Below the pieces are notes generated by a model. It saw only the letters and a program-made list of their open reading frames with translations, had not been told where the DNA came from and did not search any database. A stretch of 64,000 nt of DNA from Streptomyces sp. DvalAA-43 (GTDB lineage Bacteria; Actinomycetota; Actinomycetes; Streptomycetales; Streptomycetaceae). The translations under genes and the position numbers were made by a program. Every line of letters begins with the position of its first letter. The first letter of the stretch is position 1. The DNA lies in assembly GCF_900091725.1 (NCBI RefSeq), contig NZ_FMBW01000065.1:37850-101849 (forward strand), read 5' to 3'. This document shows positions 43,688 to 51,213 of this stretch, in pieces.

Positions 43688-45719
43688 CACCGGCTCCGTC
43701 GACGGTGCCCTCCGGGCCGTGCTCCCCGAGCTGGACAGGAACCGGCAGATGGTGGTGCTGGCCCCCCACGGCACGGTCAACACCGGTGTGGTGCAGGGCG
43801 ACCAGCGGAATGTGTCCGGCTTCCCGGAGACGGCCGACGGTCCCGTGGCACCGGTGCGTCAGGGGCCCGTGCGGGCGAAGGACTTCCGGCTCGCCCGGCG
43901 CCGCTTCGTCCCGCCCCCGGCCTTCGAGGCGGGTCTCGCCGCGCTCGAATCGGGCATCCTCTTCCTGATCGGTGAGCCGGGTACGGGCCGGCTGACACTG
44001 GCGCTCAATCTGCTGGCCCATCGATGCGCGGACCCCGCACTCGTCCAGGTCGACGGAGCGGTGGACCTGACGCGCTGGCGTCCCCGGCCGCGCGGGGTGC
44101 ACGGCTACCTGGTCATGGAGCCGGGCGACCCGTTCGCGCTCAGGCCCTGGGACCTGGCCAATCTGGAAGCCGCCCTGGCGGAAGCCGAAGCGCGCCTGGT
44201 CATCGTGGTTCCGGAGGTGCCGGGCCTGACCCGGTTCCTGGAGCGGGACTTCGGTGCCCAGGTCGTACGCCACCGGCCGTCCGACCCGGCCGAGGTCTTC
44301 GCCGCCCATGTCGCGGACATCCGCCCCGACGCGCGCGACCGTGCCCGCCTGCTGGAGTCGCTCGGGCCGGACTTCCTGCCCGCGCTCCTGCCCCCGGGGC
44401 TGCCGCCCGGGTACGCGGCGCGGGCGGCGGAAGCCGTGTGCCGGCCCGGTGCCGGGGGCGAGATCCGCCGTGCCGAGGTGCTGTCCGGCCTCGCCCAGGC
44501 GGAGGCCCAGGAGCTCCTGGGCCGGGCGGAGCGCGATCCGGAGCTGCTGACCCACCTGTTCTCGGTCTGCGTGTACGGAGGCCTGGACCGCGGCACCGTC
44601 GTCGACAGGGCCGCGGATCTGGCAGCCCTGTCAGGTCCGGAGCCGGAACCGGGGTCCGCGGGGCGCGGCCTCCGGGAGCCGCCGGCCCACCAGGGGTTGG
44701 GCCTCGTCCGGCAACGCCCCCTCGGGGACGTCCTGCGCGGCATCGGAGCACGCCGCGTACCCGGCGACGGCGGCGGGCCGGGGACCGTCGCGTTCCTCTG
44801 GCCGGGGGTCGGGGAGTCCGTGTGGGACGTGGTGTGTCGGGAGCACATCGATCTGCTGCCGCTCCTGCACCACTGGCTGGGCCGGACCGGAACCACCCCG
44901 GAGGAGATCGAACGGGCCGGCCGGGCGATGGCGGGGATGGCCGTGCGCACCGCAGGACGCACCCTCGGACTCGTCCGGGAGCTCGCCCTCTCCGGCGGCC
45001 TCGCGGCCTTCGAGGCCGCTGCCCGGTCGTTGGGAACGGCGGCGCTCGATCCCGTGGTCACCCATCGGGTCCACGACCTGCTCCAGGAGTGGAGCGAGGC
45101 GCCCGAAACGGTGTTGCGCACCGCCGTCGCGTACGCCTGCCGCTCCGACCCGGGCGGGGTCGAGGCGGACACCGCACTGGCGTTGCTGCACGGTGTCGCG
45201 AACAGGGGAGGCGACGGCCCCGAGGACACCTCGGTGGCCCTGGCCGTCGCGGAGACGCTGATGCAGCGCTTCGCGGCGGGGGACCCGGACACCAGGGAGA
45301 CGATCACACACCGCCTGGTCGACTGGGCACGGGCCGAGGACACCGCGGGCCTGGTGGCCGCCCTCACGTTCCCCGTCCTGGTCGACTTCGACCGCGCCTG
45401 GTTCAGCGACCGGATGCTCGCCGGTCCGAGGACGGCCGCGGACATCGTGGAGCTGGTCCGGCGGACGCTCAACGAGGCCGCGTCGTACCCGTCGATGCGG
45501 GACGCGCTGCTCGCCTGGTGCCACGGTCCGGACGAGGCGTCGCGACCGGACCGGGCCGTGGAGGAGTTGTTCGCCCGGCTCGTCGATTCCCGGGAGCACG
45601 GCTTCCTGCGCCTGCTCCTGCTGATCGAGCGGGGCGGCGACGCCATGCCCGGCAAGGCCCTCGCGGAGCGCTGCCTCGCCGAGTGGCGCAGCAGGAACCA
45701 GCCCCAGCAGACCGATTGA
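43677..45719 (+). CDS. NTPase-like (STAND-resembling) protein with NTG motif and degenerate P-loop
   Basis: A 680-residue protein. Residues 29-43 are APHGTVNTGVVQGDQ, the shared motif, placed at the N-terminus as in signalling NTPases that recruit partners. The P-loop region is FLIGEPGTGRLTLALNLL (GEPGTGRLT at 99-107), with Arg where Walker A has Lys and Leu where it has Ser/Thr. A hydrophobic beta-strand RLVIVVPEV follows in the Walker B position, without the usual Asp. The remainder is helical, without recognised repeats. Binding without hydrolysis, or a pseudo-NTPase, is likely. GGGGAG before the ATG at 43677 supports the start, which overlaps the upstream gene by 11 bp. Confidence 0.65.
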   Translation: MTTDTGSVDGALRAVLPELDRNRQMVVLAPHGTVNTGVVQGDQRNVSGFPETADGPVAPVRQGPVRAKDFRLARRRFVPPPAFEAGLAALESGILFLIGEPGTGRLTLALNLLAHRCADPALVQVDGAVDLTRWRPRPRGVHGYLVMEPGDPFALRPWDLANLEAALAEAEARLVIVVPEVPGLTRFLERDFGAQVVRHRPSDPAEVFAAHVADIRPDARDRARLLESLGPDFLPALLPPGLPPGYAARAAEAVCRPGAGGEIRRAEVLSGLAQAEAQELLGRAERDPELLTHLFSVCVYGGLDRGTVVDRAADLAALSGPEPEPGSAGRGLREPPAHQGLGLVRQRPLGDVLRGIGARRVPGDGGGPGTVAFLWPGVGESVWDVVCREHIDLLPLLHHWLGRTGTTPEEIERAGRAMAGMAVRTAGRTLGLVRELALSGGLAAFEAAARSLGTAALDPVVTHRVHDLLQEWSEAPETVLRTAVAYACRSDPGGVEADTALALLHGVANRGGDGPEDTSVALAVAETLMQRFAAGDPDTRETITHRLVDWARAEDTAGLVAALTFPVLVDFDRAWFSDRMLAGPRTAADIVELVRRTLNEAASYPSMRDALLAWCHGPDEASRPDRAVEELFARLVDSREHGFLRLLLLIERGGDAMPGKALAERCLAEWRSRNQPQQTD

Positions 45720-45733
45720 TCAGGAGGACGACC

Positions 45734-46456
45734 ATGACATCACCCCTTGGACCCGGACTGTTCGACTCCATCGAGCGGGAGTTCACGGACCGGGCACCGG
45801 CACCCGGGCTCCGGCTCGACGACGGCTCCGGCACGGCGGGAGCCCCGCTCTCCCCGGCCGAGGCACGCCCCGTCCTGTACGACCGCTCGGCGGACCCCGC
45901 CGTGCGAACCACCCTGTGGCGGCAGGCCGTTGCGCTGGCGCAGGCCGATACGGACCGGTCCGGCTGGCCGCTCTGCGTGGTGTGGCTGGCCCTGCCCGGA
46001 CTGCGCCGCACCGTGTTCCGGATCTCGGACCGGTTCGGCACCCCTCGCGAGGACGTCGAGGCCGAGCTGGCCACGGCCTGCCTCGAAGCGCTGCGCGCGA
46101 TGGGGCCCGAGACCGCCGAGCCCGGGTCCGTACTGCTGCGCTCCGCGTGCACCCGGGCGTGGAACACGGCACGCCGCGCCCGCGCCGAGACGGCGGTGGA
46201 GGACATCGACGCGGTCGCCGGGGCGCGCCAGGGGACGGGCGGCCGCTGGCAGGTGGAGTTCGAGCGTGCCGAACGGCCGGCGGGCCTCGCCGCACCCCTG
46301 CGGATCACCGTTCCGGCCGACCGGGCCGAGGGCGTACGGGTCGGGGCCCTGGCCCAGGAGTGGGGCCTGGTCGACACCGTCGGCGACACCCGCCGCCTGC
46401 GGCGCGGGCGCCAGGTCGGAACCCTGTCCCTGCGCAGCCCGGGGAGGCGCGGATGA
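45734..46456 (+). CDS. Sigma-70-region-2-like hypothetical protein
   Basis: A 240-residue protein of unclear family. The central part, LPGLRRTVFRISDRFGTPRE followed by DVEAELATACLEALR, resembles sigma-70 region 2 helices. The C-terminal ~90 residues (EFERAERPAGLAAPLRIT and onward) end with RVGALAQEWGLVDTVGDTRR, which could be an HTH. It may be a DNA-binding or sigma-like regulator. AGGAGG lies seven bases before the ATG, 14 bp after the NTPase gene, and its stop overlaps the next gene by ATGA. Such sigma-like plus AlpA-like pairs appear in Streptomyces accessory loci, but I cannot assign a function. Confidence 0.6.
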   Translation: MTSPLGPGLFDSIEREFTDRAPAPGLRLDDGSGTAGAPLSPAEARPVLYDRSADPAVRTTLWRQAVALAQADTDRSGWPLCVVWLALPGLRRTVFRISDRFGTPREDVEAELATACLEALRAMGPETAEPGSVLLRSACTRAWNTARRARAETAVEDIDAVAGARQGTGGRWQVEFERAERPAGLAAPLRITVPADRAEGVRVGALAQEWGLVDTVGDTRRLRRGRQVGTLSLRSPGRRG

Positions 46457-46725
46457 GCGAGCGTGACCAGACACCCCTGACCTTCCGCGAGATCTTCGAC
46501 CTTCCGGTGAGCGTGGACCTGAGAACGGCGGCCCGCGCCTTCGGGATGTGCATGAGTACCGCGTACCGGCTGGTCGGCAACGGGACCTTCCCGTGCGAGA
46601 CCGTCCGCGTCGGCCACCGCCACCGGATTGCCACGGTGAACCTGATGCGGGCCCTGGGCATCGACGAGAGGCCCGTCTACGCCGACGACATCGCGGACGG
46701 CGTGGCACTGACGCTCTTCGACTGA
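46453..46725 (+). CDS. AlpA/excisionase-like HTH protein
   Basis: A 90-residue protein. Residues about 18-60 (SVDLRTAARAFGMCMSTAYR, then LVGNGTFPCETVRVGHRHRI) form the winged-HTH pattern of AlpA/Xis-type DNA-binding proteins. The C-terminal tail is acidic. It overlaps the upstream gene by four bases (ATGA), so the two are made together. In mobile elements such proteins act as excisionases or regulators; no integrase is nearby, so a regulatory role in the operon is more likely. Confidence 0.7.
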   Translation: MSERDQTPLTFREIFDLPVSVDLRTAARAFGMCMSTAYRLVGNGTFPCETVRVGHRHRIATVNLMRALGIDERPVYADDIADGVALTLFD

Positions 46726-46738
46726 GGCGTCCGCACCG

Positions 46739-46760
46739 GGCCGGCCGGTTCCGGCCGGCC
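46739..46760. terminator. GC hairpin after the HTH gene
   Basis: GGCCGGCCGG-TT-CCGGCCGGCC, a 10-bp perfect stem 14 bp after the stop. It suggests that the downstream gene at 46882 has its own promoter. Confidence 0.6.
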
Positions 46761-46773
46761 GGCCCTCGGCATT

Positions 46774-46867
46774 CCGGCAGTTCGACGCCCCCTGATCCCG
46801 GCAGTTCGACAGCCCCCGATTCAACGGCAGTTCAACAGCCCCTGATTCCGGCAGTTCAACCATCCCT
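46774..46867 (+). repeat. Four ~25-bp direct repeats before the deoxyribosyltransferase-like gene
   Basis: Units starting near 46774, 46798, 46824 and 46848 share GGCAGTTCRACAGCCCCYGAT with few changes; spacing is 24, 26 and 24 bp. They occupy the space between a terminator hairpin and the GGAGG site of the next gene, where promoter or operator sequences should be. The last copy is partial. Confidence 0.75.
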
Positions 46868-46881
46868 GGAGGACCTCCACC

Positions 46882-47997
46882 ATGCCCATCTGCTTCGCGA
46901 TCGGCCCGAACGGCGACGCCCCTGCCGCCGCCGACGGCCCGGCCCACGACATCGAACAGCGCTCCACCGTCTTCTACGAGGAGGTCGTGCGACCCGTCTG
47001 CGAACGGCTCGGCATGACCTTGGTCCGGGCCGAATACGAGTCCGGCGCGGGCCCGTTGTCCGACCGCTCGATCCGCCATCTCATCGACGACGACCTCGTC
47101 ATCGCCGACCTCACCCGGGTCGGCCCCGAGGTCGTCTACGGCCTCGGTGTCCGGCACACCACGGGACGCCGCACCGTGCACCTCTGCGAGGCCGGCACCG
47201 CGCCCTTCGCGGCGGGCGTACTCCCGACCATCGAGTACCCGGCACTGCCGCTCGGCTCGGCCGAGGCACGGCAGGCGCTGATGACGACTCTCTCGGAGGG
47301 ACCCCTCGGGGAAGGGCTTCTCGGGGGAGGGCCCCTCGGGGGAAGTCCCCTGCTGCCGGCCGCGCGTGTGCCACTCCCCGGCGCGGCGGGCGGTGAAGAC
47401 CCGGCCACGGCCCTGGCCCCCGCCTCGGCCTCGGCGGAGGAGGACGATCCCGGGCTCTGGGACCGGGTGGTCGCCGCCGAGACCGCGATGGAGGCGATCG
47501 TGGACGACATGGCCGAGGTGGACGCGGCGCTCGTGGATCTCGCGGCCATGGGCGAGTTGCTCAACGAGGACATGGTCCGGGCCGGTCTGCCGGGAACCCC
47601 GATGAGTGCCCGGATGGCCGTGCTCAACCGCTTCGCCAAGGCCATCGAGGGCCCTGCCGACGAACTGGAGGCGGCATCGGGGCGCTTCGTCGAGCGGATG
47701 AGGATCACCGCCGACGCCCTGAGCGCGTTCCTTCAGTGGGCTCGCGTCACTCCTCGCGAGGAGTGGCCCGACGAGGTGGACGAACTGCTCGGCCAGGTCA
47801 TCGGGATGGCCCGGGACGTACGGGAGTCGGCGGCCGACGTGCAGGGGGTCGAGCCCGTGATCGAGATGCTCGGCATGGCCAGTCGACGGCTGCGCAGGCC
47901 GAGCCGGAAGATCGGCGCCTCCCTCCGGGCCATGTTCACGAGCCTGGCCATGTTCGACGAGTGGGAGAGCACGGCCCGTGAGCTGAAGCGGAGCTGA
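46882..47997 (+). CDS. Nucleoside-deoxyribosyltransferase / TIR-like protein, candidate effector
   Basis: A 371-residue protein. Residues 1-130 look like the NDT-like/TIR-like nucleotide-binding fold: VFYEEVVRPVCERLGMTLV, SIRHLIDDDLVIADLTRVGP and VVYGLGVRHTTGRRTVHL. Family enzymes have YELG at this point; here it is YGLG (residues 86-89), so the usual catalytic Glu is missing. A Gly/Leu/Pro low-complexity linker (about 138-160) leads to a long helical domain (about 190-365), probably coiled-coil or bundle-like. NDT/TIR-like domains act as NAD- or nucleotide-targeting effectors in several bacterial conflict systems. Here it may be an inactive or altered version. GGAGG precedes the ATG. Confidence 0.65.
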   Translation: MPICFAIGPNGDAPAAADGPAHDIEQRSTVFYEEVVRPVCERLGMTLVRAEYESGAGPLSDRSIRHLIDDDLVIADLTRVGPEVVYGLGVRHTTGRRTVHLCEAGTAPFAAGVLPTIEYPALPLGSAEARQALMTTLSEGPLGEGLLGGGPLGGSPLLPAARVPLPGAAGGEDPATALAPASASAEEDDPGLWDRVVAAETAMEAIVDDMAEVDAALVDLAAMGELLNEDMVRAGLPGTPMSARMAVLNRFAKAIEGPADELEAASGRFVERMRITADALSAFLQWARVTPREEWPDEVDELLGQVIGMARDVRESAADVQGVEPVIEMLGMASRRLRRPSRKIGASLRAMFTSLAMFDEWESTARELKRS

Positions 47998-48004
47998 ACG
48001 GTTC

Positions 48005-48055
48005 GCGCGGACCGGCCGCCGGAACCACATTCACGGTCCGGCGGCCGGTCCGCGC
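48005..48055. terminator. 19-bp perfect hairpin terminator
   Basis: Arms 48005-48023 and 48037-48055 pair without mismatch over a 13-base loop, eight bases after the stop at 47997. It marks the right border of the cyclase/NTPase block. Confidence 0.85.
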
Positions 48056-48256
48056 GTCCGGCTCCCGTCTCGCTCCCGGGCGGGAACCCCGGGAGAACCG
48101 GCCGGCCCTCGTCTGCGTGCGGCCCGGGGCCCCGGTGAAGGCGGTTCGAGCAGGTCGAGTGGGTCGGGCAGGGACCAGTACAGCACGGCGTCCCCGGCGT
48201 GCGGACCGGAGATCGATCGAGCGGATTCGCCACGAGGGGTAGGCCCGCACAGCACT

Positions 48257-48306
48257 CTTGCTATACGTTCCGTCTAACAGCTTGCTAGACGTGGCGTCTA
48301 ACAAGC
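48257..48306. promoter_or_regulatory. Tandem TetR-like operators before the diiron oxygenase gene
   Basis: Two overlapping palindromes of the form CTTGCTAKACG-N3-CGTCTAACARG lie at 48257-48280 and 48280-48306. The second is near perfect (TAGACG-TGG-CGTCTA core with GCTTG/CAAGC outer arms). They sit about 100 bp before the start at 48407. No TetR gene is adjacent. The rest of 48056-48256 shows nothing I can name. Confidence 0.7.
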
Positions 48307-48406
48307 GAGGAAGGCGCTCGGCAGCCAGGGATCCCATCGAGCGGGCACACCAGGGGATCGCGGCCGGCCGGCGTCGAGTCGATCTGTCGAATCGAGGAGC
48401 CGCACC

Positions 48407-49321
48407 ATGGCAAGCAGCACCGTTCGGCCGGAGGACCAGGACCGGATCGACGAGCACGACGTCGCCCGGCGACTGCTCGACTCGTCGGCGAAGCTGTCGT
48501 ACGACCCGGTCACCGAGGTGGACTGGGACACCCCGCTGGACAAGGACTTCCACGGCGCGAGCCCCGAGTGGAGCACGCTCTACGGCACGGCGTACTGGAA
48601 CGAGCTGACCGATGCCCAGCGCAAGGAGCTGACGCGACAGGAGGCCGCTTCGGTGGCCAGCACCGGCATCTGGTTCGAGATGATCCTTCAGCAGATGGTG
48701 CTGCGCGACATCTACACGACGGACGCGACCGATCCGCGGTTCCAGTGGGCCCTCACCGAGATAGCCGACGAGTGCCGGCACTCCATCATGTTCGCCCGCG
48801 GGGCGGCGAAGCTGGGCGCCCCGGCGTATCGGCCGCGCCGCGCGGTGGTAGAGCTGGGCAGGGCGTTCAAGACCCTCGCCTTCGGCGAGGCGGCGTACGC
48901 GGCGATCCTGGTCGCCGAGGAAGTGCTCGACGTCATGCAGCGGGACTGGATGCGGGACGAGCGGGTCGCGCCCTTCGTACGCACCATCAACAACATTCAT
49001 GTCGTCGAGGAGTCACGGCACATGAAGTTCGCCCGCGACGAGACCCGCAAGCGGCTCCGGAACGCGGGCCCGCTGCGCCGACAGATCAACGCGTTCGTGA
49101 TCGCCGTCGCGTCCTACTACATCGTCACCAGCATGGTGAACCGGGAGGTCTACGCGAACGCCGGTCTCGACACCCGGCGGGCACTCGCCGAGGCCGCTGC
49201 GAACGAGCACCACAAGTCCCTCATGCGGTCCAGCTGTTCGGGCCTGATGGAGTTCCTGGCCTCGGCCCGCCTCCTCACCAGGCCCGCACTGGCCCTCTAC
49301 AAGCGCGCCCACCTGATCTGA
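48407..49321 (+). CDS. AurF-type diiron N-oxygenase-like protein
   Basis: A 304-residue protein of the p-aminobenzoate N-oxygenase (AurF) family of carboxylate-bridged diiron enzymes. Iron-ligand motifs are visible as EIADECRHS, EEVLDVM and HVVEESRHMKF, with an earlier Glu in WFEMILQQ. AurF oxidises arylamines to nitro compounds, but many Streptomyces and mycobacterial relatives encoded beside a ferredoxin reductase have other, often lipid-related, roles. GAGGAG precedes the ATG. The next gene, 28 bp downstream, is an electron-transfer partner, and the pair is likely one operon under the operators at 48257-48306. Confidence 0.85.
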   Translation: MASSTVRPEDQDRIDEHDVARRLLDSSAKLSYDPVTEVDWDTPLDKDFHGASPEWSTLYGTAYWNELTDAQRKELTRQEAASVASTGIWFEMILQQMVLRDIYTTDATDPRFQWALTEIADECRHSIMFARGAAKLGAPAYRPRRAVVELGRAFKTLAFGEAAYAAILVAEEVLDVMQRDWMRDERVAPFVRTINNIHVVEESRHMKFARDETRKRLRNAGPLRRQINAFVIAVASYYIVTSMVNREVYANAGLDTRRALAEAAANEHHKSLMRSSCSGLMEFLASARLLTRPALALYKRAHLI

Positions 49322-49349
49322 TCCGAGCCGAGCGACCCGAGCTGACGAG

Positions 49350-50999
49350 ATGACCTACGCCATCACCCAGACCTGCTGCAACGACGCCACCTGTGTCGCC
49401 GTATGCCCCGTCAACTGCATCCACCCGACACCGCAGGAGCGGGCGTTCGGCAGCACGGAGATGCTGTACGTCGACCCGAGGTCCTGCATCGACTGCGGCG
49501 CCTGCGCCGATGCCTGCCCGGTCGACGCCGTCTTCCCGGTGGACGCCCTGCCGGCCGCGCAGCAGGAGTACGCCGCGATCAACGCGGCGCACTTCGCCGG
49601 GCAGGAGCCCGAACAGGGCGACACGGGACCGAACTTCCACCGGTGGAGCGCGCCGTCGTTCGAGCGCGGCCTCCCCTCCGACTTCGCACCGATCCGCGTC
49701 GCGGTCGTCGGCACGGGCCCGGCCGGCATGTACGCCGCCGAGGATCTGCTGCTGCACACCAACGCCGAGGTGACACTGGTCGACCGGCTGCCGGTGGCGG
49801 GTGGGCTCGTCCGGTACGGCGTGGCGCCCGACCACCCCGCGACCAAGAAGGTGGGCGACACCTTCGCACGCTTCCACACCCACCCCCGGGTACGGATGCA
49901 CCTGGGGGTCGAGATCGGCAAGGACATCACCGCGGCGGAGCTCGCCGCCCACCACGACGCGGTGATCTACGCGGTGGGCGCCTCCACCGACCGCCGCATC
50001 GGCATCCCGGGCGAGGACCTGCCGGGCAGCATCTCGGCGACCTCGTTCGTCGCCTGGTACAACGCCCACCCCGAGGTCGCGCCGGACGCCGTCGGCCTCT
50101 CCTCGGAGCGGGTGGTGGTGGCGGGCAACGGGAACGTCGCCCTCGACGTCGCCCGCATCCTGGTCGCGGACCCGTCGGCCCTGGCCGGTACGGACATCGC
50201 GGATCACGCACTCGCGGCCCTGCGCGCCTCGAAGGTGCGCGAGGTGGTCCTGCTCGGCCGACGCGGCCCGGAGCATGCGGCGTACAGCGCCGCCGAGCTG
50301 CTCGCCCTCAACCATCTGCCGGGCGTGGACCTGGTCGTCGACGACCGCGATCCGCGGACCGGCGCGACGATCGACGGCTCCACCGAGAACGGGAAGGCCG
50401 CCCTGCTGCGGGGCCTGGCGCGCGAGACGGTGGACTGGCCGCGCCCACCGGCGCCGGGACGCCGCATCGTCTTCCGGTTCCACTCGGCTCCCGTCCGGGT
50501 GCTCGGCGACGACACCGTGCGGGCCGTGCGCGTGACCGGGAACCAGGGCGAGCTGGACCTTCCGGCCGGCACCCTGCTGCGGGCGGTCGGCTATCGCGGC
50601 CTCCCCGTCCCGGGGCTGCCCTTCGACGAGGCGACCGGCACCGTCCCGCACCGGGGCGGTCGTGTGACGGGGCTGCCGGGGACGTATGTCGTCGGCTGGA
50701 TCAAGCGCGGGCCCTCCGGCGGCATCGGGGCCAATCGCGCCTGCGCGGCCGAGACCGTCGGCACACTCCTGGACGATGCCGTCGCGGGCGCCCTGCCCGC
50801 ACCGGCGCCCGCGCCCAAGGCGTTCCACCGCCTGGTCCGGAGCCGTAGCCGCCATGTCGTCGACGCCAGGGGACTGGCCGCGATCGACCGGGCCGAGCTG
50901 GCACGCGGCCGCGACGGCGGACGCCCTCGGGTCAAGTTCGGCACGGTGCCGGAGATGGTCGCGGCGGCGAAGGGCGGCCGCTGGAGGCCGTCGAGCTGA
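49350..50999 (+). CDS. Ferredoxin-fused adrenodoxin-reductase-type ferredoxin-NADP reductase
   Basis: A 549-residue fusion like mycobacterial FprB. The N-terminal bacterial ferredoxin (about 1-80) has clusters CNDATCVAVCPVNC and CIDCGACADACP. The adrenodoxin-reductase-like part has an FAD motif VVGTGPAGMYAAEDLL, an NADP motif VVVAGNGNVALDVARIL and the C-terminal VVGWIKRGPSGGIGANR segment typical of the family. It passes electrons from NADPH through its own iron-sulphur clusters to a partner, most likely the diiron oxygenase encoded just upstream. Confidence 0.92.
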   Translation: MTYAITQTCCNDATCVAVCPVNCIHPTPQERAFGSTEMLYVDPRSCIDCGACADACPVDAVFPVDALPAAQQEYAAINAAHFAGQEPEQGDTGPNFHRWSAPSFERGLPSDFAPIRVAVVGTGPAGMYAAEDLLLHTNAEVTLVDRLPVAGGLVRYGVAPDHPATKKVGDTFARFHTHPRVRMHLGVEIGKDITAAELAAHHDAVIYAVGASTDRRIGIPGEDLPGSISATSFVAWYNAHPEVAPDAVGLSSERVVVAGNGNVALDVARILVADPSALAGTDIADHALAALRASKVREVVLLGRRGPEHAAYSAAELLALNHLPGVDLVVDDRDPRTGATIDGSTENGKAALLRGLARETVDWPRPPAPGRRIVFRFHSAPVRVLGDDTVRAVRVTGNQGELDLPAGTLLRAVGYRGLPVPGLPFDEATGTVPHRGGRVTGLPGTYVVGWIKRGPSGGIGANRACAAETVGTLLDDAVAGALPAPAPAPKAFHRLVRSRSRHVVDARGLAAIDRAELARGRDGGRPRVKFGTVPEMVAAAKGGRWRPSS

Positions 51000-51004
51000 C
51001 AGCC

Positions 51005-51031
51005 CGGACGGGGCCTGCCCGGCCCCGTCCG
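51005..51031. terminator. 11-bp hairpin terminator
   Basis: CGGACGGGGCC and GGCCCCGTCCG pair around five bases, six bases after the reductase stop. Confidence 0.7.
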
Positions 51032-51213
51032 CCGGGCTCGCCCCCACCCTCCCCGCGATACGTTCATGATCGCTTCACCCGGAAGTCGACCGGGCCGCAC
51101 CGCGGCCTGGCACGTGCCCTCTAGCGTCTCTGGTTCAGACCGGTTATCCATCCGTTATGCAACCAGGCCGGGAAGCCCGCAGGGACTTCCCGGGCCGGAG
51201 AACAGGGACCCCC

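Noticed and set aside
46774..46867. Plasmid-type replication iterons
   Set aside because: No Rep gene or AT-rich origin is nearby; the repeats immediately precede a coding gene.
41304..47997. A CBASS system
   Set aside because: No CD-NTase-type oligonucleotide cyclase is present; the cyclase belongs to the class III fold and no Cap2/Cap3 or membrane effector is seen.
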